Shown piece by piece: positions 1 to 5,189 of a stretch of 5,189 nt of DNA. The notes under the pieces were generated by a model, which saw nothing but the letters and a program-made list of their open reading frames with translations, was not told the origin of the DNA and ran no database searches. This stretch comes from an uncultured Pseudomonadota bacterium (lineage in GTDB: Bacteria > Desulfobacterota_B > Binatia > UBA9968), in NCBI GenBank assembly GCA_946478635.1, contig CAMLCX010000379.1, positions 1-5,189 of the forward strand, read 5' to 3'. Numbering within the stretch: the stretch's first letter is position 1; the number at the start of each line of letters is the position of its first letter. A program made the position numbers and the translations under genes.

Positions 1-47
1 GACCACCGAGATCTACACTCTTTCCCTACACGACGCTCTTCCGATCT
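1..47 (+). other. Illumina P5/TruSeq universal adapter remnant (artefact)
   Basis: These bases match the 3' 47 bases of the 58-base Illumina P5/TruSeq universal adapter as I remember it, ending in the well-known CTCTTCCGATCT. They are not genomic DNA. True insert sequence starts at about position 48. The adapter marks the left side as an assembly end, so whatever lies upstream of the first gene is unknown. It contains no stop codon in the frame of the first gene, so automatic gene calling could wrongly extend that protein into it. Confidence 0.98.
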
Positions 48-736
48 TCATCTGGAACAAAGCGTGCGATCTCGATGGCGCAATCGAAGCGATGAGCGCC
101 ATTGCGCCGGTCAAAAACGAATGGTCGGCCGACGAATGGCGGCAACATCGTACATCATTGGAACGAGCGCTCCGTCCAACGAGCGCAAATTTTTCCCCGC
201 ATCACGTGATCGACACCTTGCGCGCCTGGCTGCCGGCGGATGGCATTCTCTCGTATGACGTCGGCGCCCATACCCATCAAATCGCCACCCAATGGCGCAC
301 CGACTTGCCGCGCACTCTGCTCGCGACCAACGGCTGGTCGTCCATGGGCTACGGCATGCCCGCGGCGTACGCCGCCAAATTAGTCTATCCGGGCCGGCCG
401 GTGATTTGCGTCGTCGGCGACGGCGGTTTCCAAATGACGGCGGGCGAGCTGGCGCTGGCGCGGCGCCTAAATCTCGCGGTGCCGACGATCGTGCTCAACG
501 ACGGCTGGCTCGGCCTTATGAAGGTTAAGCAAGAGCGCAGAAATTATCCACTCTCCGGCGTGCGCCTGGGCGATCCGCCCGACTCGCCGCAGCACTATTT
601 CGGCGTGCCATGCCGGGCCGCGAGAAATTCCGAGGATTTTCGCGCGGCTCTCGAGTGGGCAGGGGCTCTCAATGGACCGAGCGTGATCGAGACCTTCATC
701 GACGCCGAGGCCTATTCGACCACCGTCTTCGACTGA
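48..736 (+). CDS. Thiamine-diphosphate-dependent enzyme, acetolactate synthase/decarboxylase type (5'-truncated)
   Basis: This is the C-terminal part of a ThDP-dependent enzyme that would act on 2-oxo acids (carboligation or decarboxylation) in the cytoplasm. The frame is open from the adapter junction, first clean codon at 50. The ATG at 92 is probably an internal methionine, because coding-like sequence continues upstream of it and full family members are about 550 aa. Counting from that Met, residues 35-214 form the cofactor (PP) domain. They include the GWSSMGYGMPAA segment (81-92), the diphosphate/Mg motif start GDGGF (109-113), and its end LND (135-137), with 24 residues between GDG and ND. 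The usual NN is ND here, so Asp137 sits where the second Mg ligand (normally Asn) would be. The PYR domain and most of the middle domain are missing. The downstream transporter starts 19 bp after the stop. Alternatives are acetolactate synthase-like, benzoylformate- or phosphonopyruvate-decarboxylase-like; the substrate cannot be decided. Confidence 0.9.
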
Positions 737-755
737 ACTCGCTGCAGTTTCTCCC

Positions 756-1982
756 ATGTCCGACAGCCCATCGCCGCGCGATTCATTTCGCTGGACAATT
801 CTCGGATTGATCTGCGTCTCGCATATCATCGGCGCGGCGGCCCAATACGGTATCAACACGCTGGCGCCATTTTACAAAGATGAAATGGGCTTATCGCGCG
901 CTCAGGTCGGTTTGTTTTTCTCGGCTTTTTATCTCGCAATGACCGGCGCTTCGTTCGGTACCGGCTGGCTCGCCGACCGGCTCGGCGTGCGCAAGACCAC
1001 ACTGCTGGGCCATCTCGGTCTGGGCCTCTGCACCACCGCAGCGGCTTTTTCACCGTCATTCGGTTCGGCCTGGGTGAGTTTTTTCCTCGCCGGATTTGGT
1101 TACAGCTTTCTCAATCCAGCGTCCAGCATCGGCGTGATGACCTGGTTTGATCGCCACGAGCGCGCCACGGCGATGGGCATCAAGCAAACTGGCGTTCCGA
1201 GCGGCGGCGTGCTCGCCGCGATCCTGGCGCCGTCGCTGGTGCTGGTCATCGGCTGGCGCGGCTCGCTGGCCGCGCTGGGAATCATCAACTTCGCCTTTGG
1301 ATTTTTATTCGCGTTGTTGTGGCGTGAGCCCTTGAGCGCAACCATCGACACGGATCCGGCCAAGAGCAGCGGCGGCGTCCGCCCACCACCGTTGAACGTC
1401 TGGGCGTTGTTGCCGATCAGTTGCGCCACGGCGATCTATCTCATCGGCCAGATGGCGTTGATCACCTATGTGCCGCTTTACCTGAAAGACGTCATGGATT
1501 ATTCGCCCTATTGGGCGAGCCAAGCGCTGGCGCTGACTCAGGCGGGGGCGATGGTCGGCCGAGTCGGTTGGGGCGTGGCGAGCGACCGCATATTCGGCGG
1601 CCGGCGCAAGATGGTGTTGATCGTCATCGGCCTGTTATCGGTCGCGCTCATCGGCGCGTTGAGCTTTATGCACAGGGAGTCTTCCTATTTGTTGCTGATG
1701 GCGATTCTCTTTCTCGCCGGAGTTTCGCTGGTCGGCTATCAAGGTGTTTCCTATGCGCTGATCGGCGAAATCTCCGGCAAAGCGCGAACCGGCGCGGGCT
1801 TGGGGATGATGATCACGATCAATTCCGCGGCGGCGACGGTGGGGACGCCGGTGTTCGGCTATATCGTCGATCGCACCGGCTCCTATCCACTCGCCTGGCA
1901 ACTGCTCGCCGGCGCGGTCATGGCGGGGATCATTGCCGTGGCGGTTTTGCTGAAAGAGTCCGGCAGAGAGTCGGAGAGGTAA
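756..1982 (+). CDS. Major facilitator superfamily (MFS) transporter
   Basis: A 408-aa inner-membrane secondary transporter, the normal length for a 12-helix MFS protein. Hydrophobic segments occur throughout, with a more polar central loop at about residues 190-212 separating two six-helix halves. The loop 2-3 signature (motif A) is clear at residues 70-81 (GWLADRLGVRKT), and its degenerate second-half copy lies at about 272-284 (GVASDRIFGGRRK). A KQTGVP motif at 142-147, in the first half, is typical of bacterial organic-anion-type MFS members. The ATG at 756 places a short polar N-terminus before helix 1. I see no convincing Shine-Dalgarno sequence, so translation may be coupled to the ThDP gene ending 19 bp upstream. 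That spacing suggests one transcript and possibly a shared substrate such as a carboxylate or 2-oxo acid, but this is inference. The family is certain; the substrate is unknown. Confidence 0.93.
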   Translation: MSDSPSPRDSFRWTILGLICVSHIIGAAAQYGINTLAPFYKDEMGLSRAQVGLFFSAFYLAMTGASFGTGWLADRLGVRKTTLLGHLGLGLCTTAAAFSPSFGSAWVSFFLAGFGYSFLNPASSIGVMTWFDRHERATAMGIKQTGVPSGGVLAAILAPSLVLVIGWRGSLAALGIINFAFGFLFALLWREPLSATIDTDPAKSSGGVRPPPLNVWALLPISCATAIYLIGQMALITYVPLYLKDVMDYSPYWASQALALTQAGAMVGRVGWGVASDRIFGGRRKMVLIVIGLLSVALIGALSFMHRESSYLLLMAILFLAGVSLVGYQGVSYALIGEISGKARTGAGLGMMITINSAAATVGTPVFGYIVDRTGSYPLAWQLLAGAVMAGIIAVAVLLKESGRESER

Positions 1983-2064
1983 GTGTTTTGCTTTGGCTTT
2001 GCCGATGTTAGGCTTGACCTGCCACCAAGCTCGGCGCCGCACAAGCACACCGATCGGAGGTCAA

Positions 2065-3474
<1,410 letters not shown>

Positions 3475-3491
3475 AGAAGAGGAGAGTCCTT

Positions 3492-4043
3492 ATGCGAAAG
3501 TTGATTCTCATTAGCGTTCTTTCATGCAACTTGATGCTGGTCTCGCCTCTGCCAGGCGCGGAACCATTAAAACCATCGATTCCCGAAGAATTTGCCGATG
3601 CCTGGGAGCGCTTGCAGCGCGCCCTGCAAGAGTGGAGCGGACAGCTGCGGGAACGGTTTGGCGGGCGCGACTCGCGGGATGATCAGCCGGTGATATCGCA
3701 GATGTTGCGGTATAAGGATTATCTCCGGCTTACCGGGGAGCAGGTTAAAAAGCTGGAACAGCTGCGCGATGCCTATCAGCGCCAGAGCATACGCACCGAC
3801 GCGGACAGTCGAATCATGGATTTGGACATCGCGGCGCTGCTCGACAAGCCCACCGTTGACGTCCCGAAGGTCGAACAGAAGATTCGCGAAGTCGAAAAGA
3901 TGCGAGCGGATTTGCGGATCGCGCGGGTGCGCGCCGTCGAACAGGCCAAGGCGCTGCTCACCGCGGAACAGCGCAAGAAGTTCTACGAGTCTGTCGAGCC
4001 CCGGCCCCCGCGCAGCGGGCAAAATCCCTCGCCTACGGAGTGA
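3492..4043 (+). CDS. Exported Spy/CpxP-like helical protein with two LTxxQ motifs
   Basis: A 183-aa protein predicted to be periplasmic. Residues 1-23 look like a Sec signal peptide: RK, then a hydrophobic stretch, with likely cleavage near PGA|EP. The mature part is almost wholly helical and highly charged, with two LTxxQ motifs 76 residues apart, LTGEQ (80-84) and LTAEQ (156-160), the hallmark of the Spy/CpxP/ZraP superfamily. A long amphipathic, coiled-coil-like stretch covers about 124-165, and the tail is proline-rich. The mature protein has no histidine or cysteine, which argues against a metal sensor of the ZraP/CnrX kind and for a chaperone or envelope-stress role; that is inference. 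The ATG at 3492 is chosen because AGGAG sits at 3480-3484 with a 7-nt spacer and the signal peptide begins there. It starts 17 bp after fumC, so co-transcription is likely. A lipoprotein reading (VLSC at 9-12) is possible but weaker. Confidence 0.8.
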   Translation: MRKLILISVLSCNLMLVSPLPGAEPLKPSIPEEFADAWERLQRALQEWSGQLRERFGGRDSRDDQPVISQMLRYKDYLRLTGEQVKKLEQLRDAYQRQSIRTDADSRIMDLDIAALLDKPTVDVPKVEQKIREVEKMRADLRIARVRAVEQAKALLTAEQRKKFYESVEPRPPRSGQNPSPTE

Positions 4044-4073
4044 GAATAAATGTCTCCTAATTTGCCCCGCGAT

Positions 4074-4086
4074 CCTTCATTGAAGG
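4074..4086 (+). terminator. Small hairpin after the Spy-like gene (weak terminator candidate)
   Basis: CCTTC (4074-4078) and GAAGG (4082-4086) form a perfect 5-bp stem with an ATT loop, 30 bp after the stop codon at 4043. No T-run follows, so intrinsic termination is doubtful. It is the only hairpin I see between the upstream gene and the next candidate promoter. Confidence 0.2.
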
Positions 4087-4097
4087 CCCTAATCAGT

Positions 4098-4126
4098 TTG
4101 TAGCCTATCCAAGCGAATGTTATTCT
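4098..4126 (+). promoter_or_regulatory. Possible sigma70-type promoter of the toxin-antitoxin pair with an overlapping palindrome
   Basis: TTGTAG (4098-4103) and TATTCT (4121-4126) are separated by 17 bp. The -10 box matches 4 of 6 consensus bases and the -35 matches 3 of 6, so this is modest evidence. The -10 region overlaps an imperfect palindrome, GAAT-GTT-ATTC (4115-4125), that could be an operator for the antitoxin, since VapB-type proteins commonly repress their own promoters. Both are read by eye. Confidence 0.25.
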
Positions 4127-4137
4127 CCGGGGCGGAG
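4125..4137 (+). promoter_or_regulatory. Hairpin covering the antitoxin ribosome binding site
   Basis: CTCCG (4125-4129) pairs perfectly with CGGAG (4133-4137) around a GGG loop; two further G-T wobble pairs could extend the stem outward. The 3' arm contains GGAG of the only Shine-Dalgarno sequence (GGAGGG, 4134-4139), 6 nt before the ATG at 4146. In a transcript starting upstream of 4125 this would mask the antitoxin ribosome binding site. If transcription instead starts just after the -10 box at 4121-4126, the 5' arm would be absent from the mRNA. Confidence 0.35.
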
Positions 4138-4145
4138 GGCATGTT

Positions 4146-4343
4146 ATGGCAGCGGATAAACGCACCACGGTTCGATTGAGTGAGAAGCTGCTTCGCAGAG
4201 CGCGTAAAACTCTGAAGGCGTCGACAAACGAGGACGCGGTGACCAAAGCGCTGCAAGAGAGTCTAATCAATCGAGAGATACACGCCACCCTGAAGGATTT
4301 GATCCGCAAGGGCCGCGGCCGTTTCGTCGACGTTTACGACTGA
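4146..4343 (+). CDS. VapB-type antitoxin of a type II toxin-antitoxin pair
   Basis: A 65-aa protein. The N-terminal part, KRTTVRLSEKLLRRARKTL (5-23), has the short beta strand plus helix of a ribbon-helix-helix DNA-binding fold. The next segment, NEDAVTKALQESLINRE (28-44), matches the second helix seen in VapB-like antitoxins. The C-terminal basic/aromatic tail GRGRFVDVYD (56-65) is where such proteins wrap around and block the toxin. Its expected role is to neutralise the downstream PIN RNase and repress the operon. The start at 4146 has GGAGGG at 4134-4139. Another ATG at 4141 is in a different frame. The toxin starts 5 bp after the stop, the classic antitoxin-first order. The exact subfamily is uncertain. 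Confidence 0.85.
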   Translation: MAADKRTTVRLSEKLLRRARKTLKASTNEDAVTKALQESLINREIHATLKDLIRKGRGRFVDVYD

Positions 4344-4348
4344 CGATC

Positions 4349-4780
4349 GTGCCGATTTTCTTAGACACCAATGTCTATCTATTTGCGATGCGTTCCGAGG
4401 ATGGCGCTGCGTTCTTTGAAAGAAGATTCCTACCTTTAGTCTTTCGAACCTATCTTGCTAGTGTTGTTGTAGAAGAACTTTACGCCGGGGCGCTGGATAG
4501 CCAAGGAGTCCGCCTAGTCGAAAGATACGTCGGATCACTCGAACGTGCCAATCGTGTCATCGCTCCAAATTTCCAGGACTGGAAAGAAGCAGGCAAAATC
4601 ATCGCTCGAGTTACGCGGCGAGAGCCTAGCTTCAAGTCGAAAATGCAACAGATTTTAAACGATATCTTATTGGCACTTTGTGCCCGACGCATCGGCGCCG
4701 ACCTGTATACTTTCAATCGCGACGATTTCGATTTAATCCGTCGCCATAAGACATTTTCGCTCAAGATATTAAAGCGCTAA
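4349..4780 (+). CDS. VapC-type PIN-domain ribonuclease toxin
   Basis: A 143-aa PIN-domain protein, the expected length for VapC toxins, which are Mg-dependent endoribonucleases that inhibit translation when released from the antitoxin. The acidic active-site residues are visible: Asp6 in FLDTNVY, Glu43 in VVVEELYAG, Asp105 in LNDILLALCA, and Asp126 (or Asp125) in TFNRDDF. All are intact, so the toxin looks functional. The start is GTG at 4349, giving MPIFLDTN; no clear Shine-Dalgarno sequence precedes it, and the 5-bp gap after the antitoxin stop suggests translational coupling. Base composition differs from the upstream genes: two 60-base lines inside it (4381-4500) have 28 and 29 G+C, against roughly 70% in the fumC line at 2521. 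This fits horizontal acquisition. Which RNA it cuts is not visible. Confidence 0.92.
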   Translation: MPIFLDTNVYLFAMRSEDGAAFFERRFLPLVFRTYLASVVVEELYAGALDSQGVRLVERYVGSLERANRVIAPNFQDWKEAGKIIARVTRREPSFKSKMQQILNDILLALCARRIGADLYTFNRDDFDLIRRHKTFSLKILKR

Positions 4781-4874
4781 ACCACGGTCGAGCAGCCGCG
4801 CGGCACGCCTTGGCCCGGATCCATGCCTGAACTCGCGGGTAACGCGGCATCGCTCGTCCCTATTAAAGTTACTT

Positions 4875-4917
4875 GTCGTCGGTCGTCGTGTCGTCGTGTC
4901 ATCGTGTCGTCGTGTCA
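4875..4917. repeat. 8-bp tandem repeat array (GTCGTCGT)
   Basis: Direct reading gives a 7-base partial unit (4875-4881), then GTCGTCGT (4882-4889), GTCGTCGT (4890-4897), GTCATCGT (4898-4905, one change), GTCGTCGT (4906-4913), and a decayed partial unit. There are four 8-bp units, three identical, with no spacers. This is a minisatellite-like array prone to slippage and assembly error. Confidence 0.85.
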
Positions 4918-4919
4918 GG

Positions 4920-4943
4920 CTTGACAAACGACTTGACAAACGA
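4920..4943 (+). repeat. Perfect 12-bp direct repeat carrying two TTGACA boxes
   Basis: CTTGACAAACGA occurs twice back to back (4920-4931 and 4932-4943) directly after the 8-bp array. Each copy holds a perfect sigma70 -35 hexamer, at 4921-4926 and 4933-4938. The best downstream -10 candidate is TATGGG (4955-4960), 16 bp from the second box, matching only 3 of 6 bases. The repeat is certain; promoter activity is doubtful. A role as protein-binding sites is equally possible. Confidence 0.85.
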
Positions 4944-4969
4944 TTGCCCGACGCTATGGGCAGGTGAGC

Positions 4970-5107
4970 ATGACGGAGTTGGCGAAACTCCTTTAAGTGA
5001 AAGAAGCCGCGACGTCCAGCCACGCGGTGCGGCGGGCAGAGGAGCGGCTGAAAGCAGAGGGGAATTTTCGGCGTTTGTTAGATCAGGTGATCAAGAAATT
5101 AGGTTAA
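4970..5107 (+). pseudogene. Short frame interrupted by an in-frame TAA; unrecognised
   Basis: ATG at 4970 encodes MTELAKLL and then TAA (4994-4996). The same frame resumes at once with GTG (4997) and runs to TAA at 5105-5107, giving VKEAATSSHAVRRAEERL followed by KAEGNFRRLLDQVIKKLG. The second part reads like a charged amphipathic helix of a real small protein, with ordinary codon use. No Shine-Dalgarno sequence precedes the GTG, whereas AGG lies a few bases before the ATG, so one 45-codon frame broken by a stop is a reasonable reading. I do not recognise the family. It may equally be chance, a sequencing error, or a decayed fragment. Confidence 0.3.
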
Positions 5108-5108
5108 T

Positions 5109-5189
5109 TCACTTATGCAGACGCTTGGCTTTCCCTCCACACTCGTAGCAGTGCCACTGGCCCGGGCTCGGAAGGGTCCGGCTCGTCAT
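5109..5189 (-). CDS. Minus-strand short frame with a CxxC motif, possibly partial
   Basis: On the minus strand a frame starts with ATG exactly at the window edge (5189-5187) and ends at 5109, coding 26 aa: MTSRTLPSPG then QWHCYECGGKAKRLHK. The CYEC (14-17) followed by GGK and a basic tail resembles one knuckle of a zinc ribbon. Because it touches the edge, the true start may lie outside and this may be the C-terminal end of a longer protein. It is too short to assign and could be chance. Confidence 0.25.
   Translation of the reverse strand: MTSRTLPSPGQWHCYECGGKAKRLHK

Larger units (their letters stand above)
4781..5189. other. Right-end region without a convincing intact gene
   Basis: About 400 bp follow the toxin gene with no long gene on either strand that looks coding. 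Its contents in order are: a perfect 10-bp GC palindrome GCCGCGCGGC (4795-4804), an 8-bp tandem array, a 12-bp direct repeat with two TTGACA boxes, a short + strand frame interrupted by TAA, and a minus-strand frame with a CxxC motif running to the window edge. No T-run terminator follows vapC. Longer open frames here, such as those starting inside the tandem array, have low-complexity N-termini and no recognisable domain. Confidence 0.6.

Noticed and set aside
1421..2011. A 196-codon open frame on the + strand inside the transporter gene
   Set aside because: It overlaps the MFS gene in another frame, is rich in Arg, Gly and Asp as expected for GC-rich shadow frames, and has no recognisable domain.
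2014..2042. TTGACC before fumC as a -35 box
   Set aside because: No TATAAT-like sequence follows at 16-18 bp; the region there is GC-rich.
1993..2064. Upstream TTG start for fumarase
   Set aside because: The added 24 residues do not resemble fumarase N-termini, and GGAGG at 2056-2060 clearly serves the ATG at 2065.
3492..3560. Lipoprotein signal in the Spy-like protein
   Set aside because: VLSC at residues 9-12 follows a very short hydrophobic region, which continues past the Cys; ordinary cleavage near PGA|EP fits better.
4875..4943. CRISPR array
   Set aside because: Units of 8 and 12 bp without spacers do not fit a CRISPR array, and no cas-like gene is present.
4769..5023. An 84-codon minus-strand frame
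   Set aside because: It reads through the tandem repeat (Arg/Asp/Thr run), overlaps the toxin gene end, and shows no domain.
4873..5148. A 91-codon + strand frame starting in the tandem array
   Set aside because: Its N-terminus is the translated repeat, the rest is Arg/Gly-rich with no domain, and another frame there looks more coding-like.
5165..5189. Adapter remnant at the right end
   Set aside because: Only TCGGAAG resembles the reverse adapter; flanking bases do not match.

Overview
This looks like a short bacterial contig from shotgun sequencing. The first 47 bases are Illumina P5/TruSeq adapter, so position 1 is very likely an untrimmed assembly end, and the odd total length suggests the right edge may also be a contig end. 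The main coding part is GC-rich and rich in GCG, CGC and GGC codons, with tightly packed genes all on the + strand. No ribosomal RNA or other strong taxonomic marker is present. My best guess is an uncultured proteobacterium-like or deltaproteobacteria-like soil or water organism, held loosely.

Layout: (1) 1-47 adapter. (2) 48-736, the 3' part of a thiamine-diphosphate-dependent enzyme of the acetolactate synthase/decarboxylase type, with its N-terminal domains cut off by the contig end. (3) 756-1982, a complete 12-helix major facilitator transporter starting 19 bp later. (4) 2065-3474, a complete class II fumarase (FumC) with all catalytic signatures. (5) 3492-4043, a small exported helical protein of the Spy/CpxP type with two LTxxQ motifs, 17 bp after fumC. 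(6) 4146-4780, a VapB/VapC-type toxin-antitoxin pair (antitoxin, then PIN-domain RNase) with a visibly lower GC content in the toxin. (7) 4781-5189, about 400 bp without a convincing intact gene. It holds an 8-bp tandem array, a perfect 12-bp direct repeat containing two TTGACA boxes, a short frame interrupted by TAA, and a minus-strand frame with a CxxC motif that reaches the window edge.

How they work together: the TPP enzyme and transporter are close enough to be co-transcribed and may handle a related 2-oxo or carboxylic acid, but the substrate cannot be read from sequence. fumC and the Spy-like gene are probably one transcript, although their products act in different compartments. The toxin-antitoxin pair is a self-contained cassette with its own upstream signals, probably acquired separately.

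I see no clear evidence for a new multi-gene system. The points most worth checking are the adapter, the hairpin over the antitoxin ribosome binding site, the fumC/Spy-like pairing, and the repeat plus broken-frame region at the right end.
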